A stretch of DNA of 64,000 nucleotides. Origin: Aliivibrio sp. S3MY1. Lineage in GTDB: Bacteria > Pseudomonadota > Gammaproteobacteria > Enterobacterales > Vibrionaceae. Below, piece after piece: positions 1 to 9,056 of the stretch. The position numbers were made by a program, and so were the translations under genes. The first letter of the stretch is position 1. Each line of letters begins with the position of its first letter. The notes beneath the pieces are model-generated. The model saw only the letters and a program-made list of their open reading frames with translations. It searched no databases and was not told the DNA's origin. The stretch is taken from positions 1 to 64,000 of the forward strand of contig NZ_JARACO010000013.1 in the NCBI RefSeq assembly GCF_028765575.1, given 5' to 3'.

Positions 1-73
1 TGAAGCGGGTGAGCAACCTAAGCAAGAAGATGATGTTGTTGACGCTGAATTCGAAGAAGTAAAAGACAAGTAA
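1..73 (+). CDS. dnaK: DnaK chaperone, C-terminal end (partial)
   Basis: Only the last 23 codons are present, in the frame beginning at base 2 and ending at TAA 71-73. They read as the acidic, flexible DnaK tail, ending in DAEFEEVKDK. DnaK is the Hsp70 ATPase that works with DnaJ and GrpE in the cytoplasm. The tail motif and dnaJ directly downstream make the call secure although the body of the gene lies outside the window. Confidence 0.93.
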   Translation, partial: EAGEQPKQEDDVVDAEFEEVKDK

Positions 74-413
74 TTTCTTGTCGCTAGAAGGGGTGATTCC
101 TGCGTCGAAAGTACTCATTTGCGTTCGCGCTTTTGTTTGCCAAGAAATGGCGTGCTTTTGCCTTGGACTTAATACTTCTAGCTTAAAGAAATCATTGCCT
201 TAGTCATTTAAGAAAAGAGCAAAAGCCCTATATCTTAAATGCTTCGAATGAAAAAATATATTGCGGGCGTTGGAGTTTTCTCTAGCGCCCGCAAATTCGT
301 AATTAATAGGTCAATCTAGATAATCATTCTCGAACGTTGAACCTGATTATCTAGATTGAACTCATACTAATGGTGTCACTGCCAGCAGTATCAAAAGAAT
401 TGGTGACCAAAGC
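74..413. other. dnaK-dnaJ intergenic region with two hairpins
   Basis: This is 340 bases without a gene. Two inverted repeats are visible. The first has a 9-bp GC-rich stem at 261-269/286-294. The second is a perfect 16-bp stem at 311-326/344-359 with a 17-base loop. Neither is followed by a good T run. I could not make out a convincing heat-shock promoter. The gap is longer than the roughly 90 bases in E. coli. The hairpins may lower or process the message between dnaK and dnaJ; that is inference. Confidence 0.6.
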
Positions 414-1556
414 ATGTCTAAACGTGATTTTTATGAAGTATTGGGCGTAAGCCGCGATGCTTCAGAGCGTGATATTAAGAAAGCCTATAAACGTCTAGCG
501 ATGAAATTCCACCCTGACCGTAATCAGGGCGATGAAACCGCACCAGAAAAGTTTAAAGAAGTAAAAGTAGCGTATGAGATCTTAACGAATGCTCAAAAAC
601 GTTCAGCTTATGATCAATACGGTCATGCAGCCTTTGAACAAGGTGGTATGGGCGGTGGCGGCTTCGGTGGCGGTCAAGGTGACTTTGGCGATATCTTTGG
701 CGATGTGTTTGGTGACATCTTTGGTGGCGGCCGTCGTGGCGGTGGTCAACAACGTGCACAACGCGGTTCAGATTTACGTTACAACATGGAACTTACGCTA
801 GAAGAAGCGGTTCGTGGTTGTGATAAAGAGATTGAAGTACCAACATTAGTCTCTTGTGATCCATGTGAAGGTACAGGCGCTAAGAAAGGCACCTCTTCAT
901 CAACTTGTAGCACTTGTCACGGTCATGGCCAAGTTCAAATGCGTCAAGGTTTCTTTGCTGTACAGCAGGCTTGTCCTACCTGTCATGGTAAAGGTAAGAT
1001 CATTAAAGACCCATGTAACTCTTGTCATGGTGAAGGTCGAGTTCAAAAGACTAAAACGCTTAATGTTAAGATCCCAGCCGGTGTTGATACTGGTGACCGT
1101 ATTCGCTTATCTAATGAAGGTGAAGCGGGAGAGCATGGCGCACCAGCAGGCGATCTATACGTACAAGTACATGTAAAAGATCATAATATTTTTGAGCGTG
1201 ACGGTAACAACTTATACTGTGAAGTGCCTGTAAGTTTTACTATGGCAGCACTGGGTGGTGAAGTTGAAGTCCCTACTCTTGATGGTCGTGTAAGCTTGAA
1301 AGTGCCTCTAGAAACTCAAACGGGGCGTATGTTCCGTATGCGTGGCAAAGGTGTTAAAGGCGTTCGTACACACAGCACTGGTGACTTAATCGTTAAATTG
1401 ATTGTTGAAACTCCAGTTAAATTAACCAAACGCCAAAGAGAGTTGCTTAAAGAGTTCCAAGAATCATTTGATGGGAAAGATGCGATGAAGCACAACCCTA
1501 AATCAGAAGGATTCTTATCAGGCGTTAAGAACTTCTTTGATGATTTAACTAAATAA
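414..1556 (+). CDS. dnaJ: DnaJ (Hsp40) co-chaperone
   Basis: DnaJ delivers unfolded proteins to DnaK and stimulates its ATPase. The 380-residue protein has the full class I layout. The J domain (about 1-70) carries the HPD motif in FHPDRN. It is followed by a Gly/Phe-rich linker (about 75-115), four CxxCxGxG zinc-binding repeats ([32 protein letters not shown]), and the C-terminal substrate-binding domains. Length is normal for the family. It follows dnaK on the same strand after an unusually long gap and ends at a clear terminator. Confidence 0.98.
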   Translation: MSKRDFYEVLGVSRDASERDIKKAYKRLAMKFHPDRNQGDETAPEKFKEVKVAYEILTNAQKRSAYDQYGHAAFEQGGMGGGGFGGGQGDFGDIFGDVFGDIFGGGRRGGGQQRAQRGSDLRYNMELTLEEAVRGCDKEIEVPTLVSCDPCEGTGAKKGTSSSTCSTCHGHGQVQMRQGFFAVQQACPTCHGKGKIIKDPCNSCHGEGRVQKTKTLNVKIPAGVDTGDRIRLSNEGEAGEHGAPAGDLYVQVHVKDHNIFERDGNNLYCEVPVSFTMAALGGEVEVPTLDGRVSLKVPLETQTGRMFRMRGKGVKGVRTHSTGDLIVKLIVETPVKLTKRQRELLKEFQESFDGKDAMKHNPKSEGFLSGVKNFFDDLTK

Positions 1557-1581
1557 GTTAATCCATCAGCCAATAAACTTA

Positions 1582-1619
1582 AACCTAATGATGTTCATTT
1601 TATATCATTAGGTTTTTTT
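1582..1619 (+). terminator. Intrinsic terminator after dnaJ
   Basis: The stem CCTAATGAT (1584-1592) pairs with ATCATTAGG (1604-1612) and is followed by a run of seven T. It ends the dnaK-dnaJ unit. Confidence 0.85.
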
Positions 1620-1737
1620 ATGCCGCCAACAAATGATCAGACTCTGTTTATTTACATATTGCTGACTATTTTCTATTCTTCTCGTTTATTATGTAACCAG
1701 TAGTGTTTTTAGTTTCTTACTGTAGAAGAGAGTGCGT

Positions 1738-2832
1738 ATGGGGTTATTTAAACGGACGTTATCGCTATTTATTGTTTTTCTGCTTAGTTCAGCTATTGCC
1801 AATGCAGAAATGATCGAGGGTGGAAAAGCGCTCCCAAGCTTTAAGCAAGATGCCGCTTCAATTCGTCATACCTATGAAACTCAGCTCTATACACTGTCGG
1901 CATTTAAAGCGGGTCATTACGGATTACGTATGTATCGCCAAACGATGGATCCTAAATACTCAGCGGCCGTTTGGTCTGATATGGCACGAGTGGCAAGTCG
2001 ACTTAATCAATTTTCTTCTGAAGTACATACACCAAAAAAGATTGAAGCGTATTCCAATAAACGGCTAAGCATCTATGTAGATGAGACTGATATCCGTAGT
2101 ATTTTACGCTATCAAGCCACCAAAACTATGCCAGAGTACCTCTATTTTGGTGTTGACTTACTTGGCTCAATGGCTCGTGCTAATGAATACGGTTTGAAGC
2201 ATCGTAATGACAAACAGCTGCGAGAAATAATCCGTCGTTATGATTTTAAAAAATACGCGACGGATGAGGCGATGATCAAAGCATGGGCGGCTCAACTAGC
2301 GAATCAAGTTTATTGGTTACGACAGTTGGGTGAGCAAGATGTGGTTGATGACTTTATAGAAGCATTTAAATTAACCTATCCAGATAAGAAAGATACAGCA
2401 CTTTCTAAGCAGCAATACGGTAATAAGATCTACGGATTAACGCATATTTTATTGGCTGATTCTCAATATTATCAATACCCATTAAAAGAATCTGATCACC
2501 AATGGGTATACGATTATCTGCGAAATAACATCGACACTATCTTAAAGAGAACAAAAGCAGATATTATTTCAGAAGTAGGAATTACCTTCTTACTGGCAGG
2601 GTTAGAAGACGACCCTGTAGTCTATAAAACACAAAAATACATTCAAAATGAGATTAACCGTGAGAAGAATATGGTGCCATCAACATCAAATAGTACTGAC
2701 TTAACCGAGGGTGAGCACCGTAATGTATTAGCGATTATGCTACTTGATTGGCAAACACCACATGCTGCACCGACGATTCAAAATGAACCAAAGATATTCA
2801 AAAGTAAGCCATATGGTCTGGTGAAAAAATAA
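1738..2832 (+). CDS. Secreted/periplasmic protein of unknown function (DUF3541-like)
   Basis: A 364-residue protein with an N-terminal signal peptide: basic MGLFKRT, a hydrophobic stretch, then AIANA before the mature part. I chose ATG 1738 because GAAGAGAG lies just upstream; the in-frame GTG at 1732 would sit on top of that site. The mature protein is rich in Tyr, Lys and Asp and looks mostly helical, with no catalytic motif that I recognise. It resembles the uncharacterised DUF3541 proteins of vibrios, from memory and not from a search. It stands alone between two terminators, so the context gives no function. Confidence 0.8.
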   Translation: MGLFKRTLSLFIVFLLSSAIANAEMIEGGKALPSFKQDAASIRHTYETQLYTLSAFKAGHYGLRMYRQTMDPKYSAAVWSDMARVASRLNQFSSEVHTPKKIEAYSNKRLSIYVDETDIRSILRYQATKTMPEYLYFGVDLLGSMARANEYGLKHRNDKQLREIIRRYDFKKYATDEAMIKAWAAQLANQVYWLRQLGEQDVVDDFIEAFKLTYPDKKDTALSKQQYGNKIYGLTHILLADSQYYQYPLKESDHQWVYDYLRNNIDTILKRTKADIISEVGITFLLAGLEDDPVVYKTQKYIQNEINREKNMVPSTSNSTDLTEGEHRNVLAIMLLDWQTPHAAPTIQNEPKIFKSKPYGLVKK

Positions 2833-2876
2833 ACGAGTATTTTTGTATTGTTAGCTACTTACTTTGTAAATCAGAT

Positions 2877-2917
2877 ACAAAAACGCCCAGAGATAGTGAT
2901 ATCGCTGGGCGTTTTTA
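2877..2917. terminator. Bidirectional terminator
   Basis: AAAAACGCCCAG pairs with CTGGGCGTTTTT around a short loop, with A and T runs on either side. It serves the plus-strand secreted protein gene and the converging trhP-yfhL operon. Confidence 0.85.
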
Positions 2918-2946
2918 TTTGGATCAGATCTGGTTATTAGAGATTA

Positions 2947-3201
2947 TTATGCTAGGCCTTGAAGCTTAACGAATTTTTCTAATAACTCTTCTTCTGTTTC
3001 TATGTTGTTTGGATCTGAAACGACACAATTGTTGATTGGGCAAACTGATTGACAAGTAGGAACATCGTAATGCCCCTTACATTCAGTACAAAGATCTGGA
3101 TTAATTTCGTAGATCTTATCGCCCATGCTAATCGCTTCGTTGGGACACTCAGGATCGCACATATCACAGTTGATGCATTTTTTATTGATCAATAACGCCA
3201 T
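2947..3201 (-). CDS. yfhL: YfhL-family 2[4Fe-4S] ferredoxin
   Basis: An 84-residue soluble ferredoxin. Two cysteine clusters are visible: CxxCxxCxxxCP (C9, C12, C15, C19), and a second with C38, C41, C50 and C54 in which an eight-residue spacer separates C41 from C50. That long loop is typical of the YfhL/AlvinFdx type, which have low-potential clusters. The gene starts 3 bases after the stop of trhP, so the two are surely co-transcribed and probably translationally coupled. The likely role is electron donor to its Fe-S neighbour; that is inferred from the pairing and not shown by the sequence. Confidence 0.9.
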   Translation of the reverse strand: MALLINKKCINCDMCDPECPNEAISMGDKIYEINPDLCTECKGHYDVPTCQSVCPINNCVVSDPNNIETEEELLEKFVKLQGLA

Positions 3202-3204
3202 TAC

Positions 3205-4593
3205 TTACTTGCCGTGTGGGTTACGAGTATCTTCACCCGTGTGTAAGTTACGCATTAGAAGACCGTACTCTAGATCCACATTTGCAGGAACTGGAATGAA
3301 GACAAAGTGGCCATTGCCCTTTGCTTCTTCAACAGCTTCGCTCTTACGGTTTTCCATTACATCTAGAGTCAGTGTCAGGTTACCTTGCGGTGTCATGATC
3401 TCAACAGAGTCACCTACAAGGAATTTATTTTTAACATCAACTTCTGCTAGATCACCACGGCGTTTACCTGTGAACTCACCAACAAACTGTTGAGAATCAG
3501 AGATAGAGTAGCCGTAATCGTAGTTTTGGTACGTATCATGTGTATGGCGACGTAGGAAACCTTCTGTGTAACCACGGTGAGCTAGGCTTTCTAGCGTACC
3601 CATTAGGCTTTCATCGAATGGCTTACCTGCAACCGCATCATCAATCGCTTTACGGTAAACTTGAGCAGTACGAGCACAGTAGTAGAAAGACTTAGTACGA
3701 CCTTCAATTTTAAGAGAGTGAACCCCCATCTTAGTTAGTCGTTCTACGTGTTGGATAGCACGAAGATCTTTAGAGTTCATGATGTAAGTACCATGCTCAT
3801 CTTCAAATGCAGCCATTTTTTCTTCAGGACGGTGAGATTCAGAAAGAAGGACCACTTCGTCTGTTGGTTTACCTAAACCTAGTGTGTTGTCTGGACGCTC
3901 GTTTTGAACTTCCACATCTTGGATCTCAACACCGGTAGGATTCGCTTCAACGATTTGGCCGTTTTCATCTTCTTTAGCTTCTTCAGCTTTGTATTCCCAA
4001 CGACATGCATTAGTACATGTGCCTTGGTTTGGATCACGCTTGTTCATGTAACCAGATAACAAGCAGCGACCAGAGTACGCCATGCATAATGCACCGTGTA
4101 CAAAAATTTCGAGTTCTGTATCAGGACAGTGCTCACGGATCTCTTCAATTTCTTCTAGTGATAATTCACGAGATAAGATCACACGCTCAACACCTTGAGT
4201 TGCCCAGAATTTCACGGTTGCCCAGTTAACCGCATTGGCTTGAACTGACAGGTGAATAACTACTTCAGGGAAAGCTTCACGAACCATCATGATTAAACCA
4301 GGATCCGACATGATTAATGCGTCAGGGCCCATTGCAACAATTGGCTCTAAATCACGAATGAAGGTTTTTAACTTTGAGTTATGTGGTTGGATATTACATA
4401 CCACATACAGTTTTTTACCTTGCGCGTGTGCTTCGTTAATGCCTATTTCAAGGTTTTCATGGTTGAATTCGTTGTTACGAACACGAAGGCTGTAACGTGG
4501 CTGGCCGGCATAAACGGCATCTGCACCGTAGGCAAACGCATAACGCATATTTTTAAGGCTGCCCGCAGGCGAAAGTAGTTCTGGCTTAAACAT
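3205..4593 (-). CDS. trhP: tRNA 5-hydroxyuridine synthesis protein TrhP (peptidase U32 family, YegQ)
   Basis: A 462-residue U32-family protein. The signature around EIFVHGALCMAYSGRC and the later CTNAC supply four cysteines (C170, C177, C193, C197) suited to an Fe-S cluster. In E. coli YegQ/TrhP makes 5-hydroxyuridine at tRNA position 34, using prephenate and Fe-S cluster metabolism; it is not a protease in that role. An acidic, low-complexity insertion lies at about residues 201-262. It is the first gene of a two-gene minus-strand operon with the yfhL ferredoxin. Older annotations call it collagenase or protease YegQ. Confidence 0.92.
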   Translation of the reverse strand: MFKPELLSPAGSLKNMRYAFAYGADAVYAGQPRYSLRVRNNEFNHENLEIGINEAHAQGKKLYVVCNIQPHNSKLKTFIRDLEPIVAMGPDALIMSDPGLIMMVREAFPEVVIHLSVQANAVNWATVKFWATQGVERVILSRELSLEEIEEIREHCPDTELEIFVHGALCMAYSGRCLLSGYMNKRDPNQGTCTNACRWEYKAEEAKEDENGQIVEANPTGVEIQDVEVQNERPDNTLGLGKPTDEVVLLSESHRPEEKMAAFEDEHGTYIMNSKDLRAIQHVERLTKMGVHSLKIEGRTKSFYYCARTAQVYRKAIDDAVAGKPFDESLMGTLESLAHRGYTEGFLRRHTHDTYQNYDYGYSISDSQQFVGEFTGKRRGDLAEVDVKNKFLVGDSVEIMTPQGNLTLTLDVMENRKSEAVEEAKGNGHFVFIPVPANVDLEYGLLMRNLHTGEDTRNPHGK

Positions 4594-4832
4594 GATTGCT
4601 TCCCAATGTTGTATTCTGATCTCAGGTCAGGTCATATCACAAGGATATGAAGGAGGCCGGATTTTACATGGAAAGTGAGAGAAGTGCTAGGGTTGAGGGC
4701 GGGGATTTGTATTTAACCAGAGTCATAGGCATAGAGACTATACGCTACGCTACCTAGAAACGATAAGAGCGGACGCACACAGCTTTTATAGTTTCTAGAC
4801 GCGAAGCGTTATAGTTAGCGAAGCGTATCGTC
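4594..4832. other. trhP-rdgC intergenic region
   Basis: Between two minus-strand genes. The left part should hold the trhP promoter. The right part is taken up by the REP-like inverted repeat listed separately, which reaches to within 18 bases of the rdgC stop codon. Confidence 0.6.
4737..4815. repeat. REP-like imperfect inverted repeat downstream of rdgC
   Basis: The 34-base arms 4737-4770 and 4782-4815 are reverse complements at roughly 80% of positions, around an 11-base loop. The motifs ACGCTTCGC and GCGAAGCG and the phrase TCTAGAAAC recur inside the arms, and GCGAAGCG occurs again at 4818-4825. The result is a long, GC-rich fold-back placed just after rdgC. It looks like a dispersed palindromic element and not a simple terminator, since no T run follows on either side. 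Confidence 0.7.
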
Positions 4833-5747
4833 TTACTCTTTCTCTTCAATGCCACCAAGTGCTTTGAATAGATCAGGTAGCAGAGCATCAAGCTCTGAAC
4901 TCATTAGAGAAAAATCAGCATCAAAACGTGCTGCTTTATCTTCAAAACCAATATCTTCATTTTGGTCTTTAATTTCATCGCTGAATTTTAGGCGCTTTAG
5001 CGATAGGTCATCTGCAAGGATAAACTCTAAACGGTCTTGCCAAGTTAGTGCTAACTTAGTGACCACTTTGTTGGCATCAATATGAGCATGGATTTCATCG
5101 CAGACTAATTCTTGCTGCTTACAACGGATCACACCGCCATCTTCTAAAATTGCTTTTAGTTCCGCTTCTTCACCCATCTCAAAACCTTGAGGAGTCGTGC
5201 CTGTTTTCACCCACTCAGTTAAGGCATTCTCAATCGGTTGCGTTGACGTAAGAGGAACAACAGGTAAGCTGCCGATGGACTTACGAAGCAACGCTAATAC
5301 GTCTTCTGCTTTTTTGTAACTGCCTGCATCAACAATAATAAACCCCGCTTCTGGAAGAATTAATGCATAGGTTTGTTGATGCTTGCTGAATGCTCGTGGA
5401 AGAAGATCAATAACGATGTCATCTTTGATTGAGTCCTTCTCTTTTTTCTTAAGAGGGCGACCTTGCTCAAGTTCCATAGCATCAATTTTTGCGTTCATTG
5501 ATTCTTTAATCACTGACGCGGGTAACATTTTTTCTTCTTTTTTTGCACAGATAAGAATATTTTTGCTTGCTACGTGAGTCAGCATATCACCATGACGGCC
5601 CATTGCAGTTACCCAGCCAAACTTTTGCATATCTTGGCTACCACAAGGTGTGAAACGAAAATCGTTCAGTTGTTTTTCAAGTTGCTCAGGGTTGAGATCA
5701 ACTTCTTTAGTAAAACGATAAATTAAACAATTTTTAAACCACATCAT
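4833..5747 (-). CDS. rdgC: Recombination-associated protein RdgC
   Basis: A 304-residue protein matching RdgC along its whole length: [11 protein letters not shown] at the start, [11 protein letters not shown], and the C-terminal [21 protein letters not shown]. RdgC is a ring-shaped, nucleoid-associated DNA-binding protein that modulates RecA filaments and replication restart. Two Met codons open the frame; either 5747 or 5744 can be the start. It is a single gene, divergent from phoB. Confidence 0.96.
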   Translation of the reverse strand: MMWFKNCLIYRFTKEVDLNPEQLEKQLNDFRFTPCGSQDMQKFGWVTAMGRHGDMLTHVASKNILICAKKEEKMLPASVIKESMNAKIDAMELEQGRPLKKKEKDSIKDDIVIDLLPRAFSKHQQTYALILPEAGFIIVDAGSYKKAEDVLALLRKSIGSLPVVPLTSTQPIENALTEWVKTGTTPQGFEMGEEAELKAILEDGGVIRCKQQELVCDEIHAHIDANKVVTKLALTWQDRLEFILADDLSLKRLKFSDEIKDQNEDIGFEDKAARFDADFSLMSSELDALLPDLFKALGGIEEKE

Positions 5748-5887
5748 GCTGCTGAATTCCTGTCTTTTTTAAGTGCGCTTATGATAGGAGATTTTGTTGA
5801 ATATTGCTTGTATAGATTTCAGGATCTTGGATAAATGACACTCAGGTAGAGATATCAATAAGAAGAATATGAACTTTTCTTTTCAAT

Positions 5888-5905
5888 AGTCACAAAAGTG
5901 TCATA
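5888..5905 (+). promoter_or_regulatory. Pho box upstream of phoB
   Basis: The direct repeats AGTCACA (5888-5894) and TGTCATA (5899-5905) start exactly 11 bases apart with an AT-rich spacer. This is the layout of a PhoB binding site and implies autoregulation of phoBR. It lies about 50 bases upstream of the phoB start codon. Confidence 0.72.
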
Positions 5906-5957
5906 ATTAGCTTTAATAATAGCGTTATAAATTTTGTTGGCTAATTTAGGTAAAAGA

Positions 5958-6650
5958 ATGTCGAGAAGGATACTTGTAGTAGAAGATGAAGCGCCAATCC
6001 GTGAGATGCTGTGTTTTGTATTAGAGCAGAAAGGATATGAACCGATAGAAGCAGAAGATTATGACACTGCACTGGGTTTACTCTGCGAACCTTACCCTGA
6101 TTTAATTTTGTTGGATTGGATGTTGCCAGGTGGCTCAGGCATCAATTTAATCAAACATCTTAAGCGCGATGAATTTACCAAAAAAATCCCAGTAGTCATG
6201 CTAACGGCTCGCGGCGAAGAAGAAGACAAAGTTCGCGGTCTTGAAGTCGGCGCAGATGATTACATTACCAAACCATTCTCACCAAAAGAGTTAATGGCGC
6301 GTTTAAAGGCCGTTATTCGTCGAGTATCCCCAACCTCTGTTGAAGAGTTGATTGAGGTTCAAGGGTTAAAATTAGACCCAGTATCACACCGTGTTACAGC
6401 CAATGACAAAGCATTAGATATGGGCCCGACAGAATTTAAAATGCTGCATTTCTTTATGACTCACCAAGAGCGTGTATACAGCCGTGAACAATTATTGAAT
6501 AACGTTTGGGGTACGAATGTATACGTAGAAGATCGTACCGTTGATGTTCATATTCGTCGTTTACGCAAGGCATTAGAAATGGATGGTCATGATCGCTTAG
6601 TGCAAACCGTTCGTGGAGCGGGTTATCGTTTCTCTGTTCAAACGTCTTAA
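5958..6650 (+). CDS. phoB: Phosphate response regulator PhoB
   Basis: A 230-residue OmpR/PhoB-type regulator. The receiver domain (1-120) has the acidic pair E9/D10, the phospho-acceptor D53 in LLDWMLPG, the conserved T of LTARG and the lysine of TKPFSPKEL. The winged-helix DNA-binding domain (about 130-228) ends in [11 protein letters not shown] 5958 gives the usual [11 protein letters not shown] start, preceded by AGGTAAAAGA; an upstream in-frame TTG at 5934 is unlikely. It is followed 35 bases later by phoR and preceded by a Pho box. When phosphate is low it activates the Pho regulon. Confidence 0.97.
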   Translation: MSRRILVVEDEAPIREMLCFVLEQKGYEPIEAEDYDTALGLLCEPYPDLILLDWMLPGGSGINLIKHLKRDEFTKKIPVVMLTARGEEEDKVRGLEVGADDYITKPFSPKELMARLKAVIRRVSPTSVEELIEVQGLKLDPVSHRVTANDKALDMGPTEFKMLHFFMTHQERVYSREQLLNNVWGTNVYVEDRTVDVHIRRLRKALEMDGHDRLVQTVRGAGYRFSVQTS

Positions 6651-6685
6651 TTTTTAAATATAAATAGAAGCAAAAGGTAAAATAC

Positions 6686-7984
6686 ATGGTTGAACGTCTC
6701 TCATGGAAAAAGCTCGTTGGAGAACTGGCGTTTTTTTACGTACCTTGGGTGATTGTTGGGTATTTATTTGATGCGCTATGGCCACTATTATTTCTTGCTT
6801 CATTTATTTTATTAATTTGGCATTTACATAATCAAATTAAAATGTCGCGCTGGCTGCATGAGGGACGAAAAGCAACACCGCCGTCAGCCTCAGGGAGTTG
6901 GGAGCCGATTTTTGATGAGACTTATCGCTTACAAAAGCGCCATAAAAAACGTCGTAAAGAGCTGTCTACGTTAATTCGTCGCTTTCGACAAGGGGCAGAA
7001 GCACTGCCTGATGCTGTAGTGGTATTTCGTCATGAAGGTAATATCGTATGGTGTAATAGCCTAGCGCAATCACTGCTGGGATTTCGTTGGCCTGACGATT
7101 CAGGGCATCCTATTACCAACTTAATTAGAACCCCTGATTTTGTTCAATATTTAATGGCTCAACAGTTTGATATGCCATTAGATATGCCATCGCCAATTAA
7201 CACGGATAAGACACTTGAGATACGTATTGTGCCGTATAGCGATGGTGAGTTTTTAATGGTGGTTCGAGATGTCACACAAGTTAAACAATTAGAAGGCATG
7301 CGCCGCAACTTTTTTGCTAACGTTTCTCATGAATTACGTACACCAATGACCGTTCTTCGTGGTTATTTAGAGATGTCGGAAGACCCAGAAATGCTGGTTG
7401 GCCCAATGTGGAACCGAGCACATGGGGTAATGACGGAACAATTATCACGTATGGAAGGCTTGGTTGAACAATTACTGACGCTGTCAAAAATAGAAGCCGC
7501 AGCGACGTCTCAATTAGAAGATCATGTTGATGTGCCTTCTATGTTAGATATTTTAGAGAAAGAGGCCATCGCATTAAGTGGTGAGCGTAACCACAGTATT
7601 CGCTTTGATGTCGATCCTCGTCTTAAAGTATTGGGGGATGAAGATCAGCTACGCAGTGCGATTTCTAACTTGGTTTATAACGCGGTAAAACATACGACTG
7701 ATGGTGCAGATATTGTTGTTGAATGGCAGGTTACGAACCTCGGCGCTAAATTAAGCGTAAAGGATGGTGGACAAGGAATTGAACCACAGCACATTCCTCG
7801 CTTAACAGAGCGTTTTTATCGTGTAGATAAGGCGCGTTCAAGAGATACTGGTGGTAGCGGACTTGGGCTTGCAATTGTAAAACATGCACTTAGTCATCAT
7901 GACTCGCAGTTAGAAATACAGAGCCAATTGGGTAAAGGAAGTATTTTCTCGTTTGTTCTCCCTAAAAAATTGATTTTAAAGTAA
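6686..7984 (+). CDS. phoR: Phosphate sensor histidine kinase PhoR
   Basis: A 432-residue inner-membrane kinase. It has an N-terminal membrane hairpin (about 9-55), a cytoplasmic PAS domain (about 100-195), the DHp motif SHELRTP with H215, the N box NLVYNAVKH, and the G boxes DGGQGI and GGSGLGLAI. As in E. coli PhoR there is no large periplasmic sensor, which fits sensing through the Pst-PhoU complex encoded just downstream. It phosphorylates PhoB in low phosphate and dephosphorylates it when phosphate is plentiful. Confidence 0.97.
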   Translation: MVERLSWKKLVGELAFFYVPWVIVGYLFDALWPLLFLASFILLIWHLHNQIKMSRWLHEGRKATPPSASGSWEPIFDETYRLQKRHKKRRKELSTLIRRFRQGAEALPDAVVVFRHEGNIVWCNSLAQSLLGFRWPDDSGHPITNLIRTPDFVQYLMAQQFDMPLDMPSPINTDKTLEIRIVPYSDGEFLMVVRDVTQVKQLEGMRRNFFANVSHELRTPMTVLRGYLEMSEDPEMLVGPMWNRAHGVMTEQLSRMEGLVEQLLTLSKIEAAATSQLEDHVDVPSMLDILEKEAIALSGERNHSIRFDVDPRLKVLGDEDQLRSAISNLVYNAVKHTTDGADIVVEWQVTNLGAKLSVKDGGQGIEPQHIPRLTERFYRVDKARSRDTGGSGLGLAIVKHALSHHDSQLEIQSQLGKGSIFSFVLPKKLILK

Positions 7985-7991
7985 TGGAATA

Positions 7992-8981
7992 ATGAAGAAG
8001 ACGCAGTATAAACAGCAGCGATGGTTTAGGGTATTGATCCCCGTGGGATTACTTTGGCTTGGGTTTATATCAAATGCGTTTTCTTATGATGGAAAACTCG
8101 CCCCCTATGAAAGAGTTGCCGGAATTTCGGGTAACTTATCCTCAATAGGCTCAGATACGTTAGCGAATATGATGACCTTATGGGCTGAAGATTTTCAACG
8201 AATTTATCCTAATGTAAATATTCAAATTCAAGCATCAGGATCGTCAACGGCGCCGCCAGCATTAATTGAAAGTACGGCCCAATTTGGCCCTATGAGTCGG
8301 CGAATGCGGCAAAGTGAAAAAGCCGCATTTGAACGACAATTTGGTTATCCACCAACTGAAATTCGAGTTGCTATTGATGCGCTCGGAATTTTTGTGCATC
8401 AAGATAACCCAATAAAAGGACTGAACTTTCGTCAGCTCGATGCTATTTTTTCGGCAACATTACGATGTGGTTCTGTAAGCCCCATTAATCGTTGGCAAGA
8501 TTTAGGGGTTAATAGCAGCTGGTCTAAACACCGAATCCAATTATTTGGTCGAAACTCAGTCTCTGGTACTTATGGCTATTTTAAAAAGAACGCCTTGTGT
8601 AACGGTGATTTTAAAGTGAATGTTAACGAACAACCTGGGTCGGCATCCGTGGTTCAAGGTGTTTCCGCATCATTAAATGGGATTGGTTACTCTGGTGTTG
8701 GTTATCAAATGTCGGGTGTGAAGTTGTTGCCAATTACAAGGGAAGGGACGGATTATATTGAACCAAGCACTGACACTATTATTAGTGGTCAATATCCTTT
8801 AGCTCGTTTTTTATATATTTACATCAATAAGCCACCAACGGCCAAACTTCAGCCTTTAGAAACTGAATTTATTCGTTATATGCTGTCATTAGAAGGGCAG
8901 AAAAGAGTAGAGCAGGATGGCTATATCGCATTATCGGAACGTTTTGTCTTACAAGAGCTTTCTAAATTAGAACTCCATTAA
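7992..8981 (+). CDS. pstS: PstS-family phosphate-binding periplasmic protein
   Basis: A 329-residue secreted protein. The N terminus is basic and then hydrophobic, with a likely cleavage after SNAF or nearby. The mature part shows PBP-like PstS features: GSDTLANMM near the start, the phosphate-loop segment QASGSSTAPPAL, and RNSVSGTYGYF. It begins 7 bases after phoR, so it belongs to the phoBR transcript. It probably delivers phosphate to the PstCAB permease encoded next. Because the true PstS of many vibrios can lie elsewhere, this could be a paralogue; the family is certain, the symbol less so. Confidence 0.85.
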   Translation: MKKTQYKQQRWFRVLIPVGLLWLGFISNAFSYDGKLAPYERVAGISGNLSSIGSDTLANMMTLWAEDFQRIYPNVNIQIQASGSSTAPPALIESTAQFGPMSRRMRQSEKAAFERQFGYPPTEIRVAIDALGIFVHQDNPIKGLNFRQLDAIFSATLRCGSVSPINRWQDLGVNSSWSKHRIQLFGRNSVSGTYGYFKKNALCNGDFKVNVNEQPGSASVVQGVSASLNGIGYSGVGYQMSGVKLLPITREGTDYIEPSTDTIISGQYPLARFLYIYINKPPTAKLQPLETEFIRYMLSLEGQKRVEQDGYIALSERFVLQELSKLELH

Positions 8982-8983
8982 GT

Positions 8984-9001
8984 TGTCATTATAGTGTCAT
9001 T
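8984..9001 (+). promoter_or_regulatory. Pho box upstream of pstC
   Basis: Two identical repeats, TGTCATT at 8984-8990 and 8995-9001, are spaced 11 bases start to start. They lie 3 bases after the pstS-like stop codon and 56 bases before the pstC start. This is a strong candidate PhoB site driving pstCAB-phoU apart from phoBR. Confidence 0.8.
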
Positions 9002-9056
9002 CCTATACTGAAAAATACGTAAACAATCATTTAATAAATACAGAGGTTATCTCATC

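Noticed and set aside
553-759. Open frames on the opposite strand of dnaJ
   Set aside because: They mirror the Gly-rich coding sequence of dnaJ and have no ribosome-binding site or sensible protein features.
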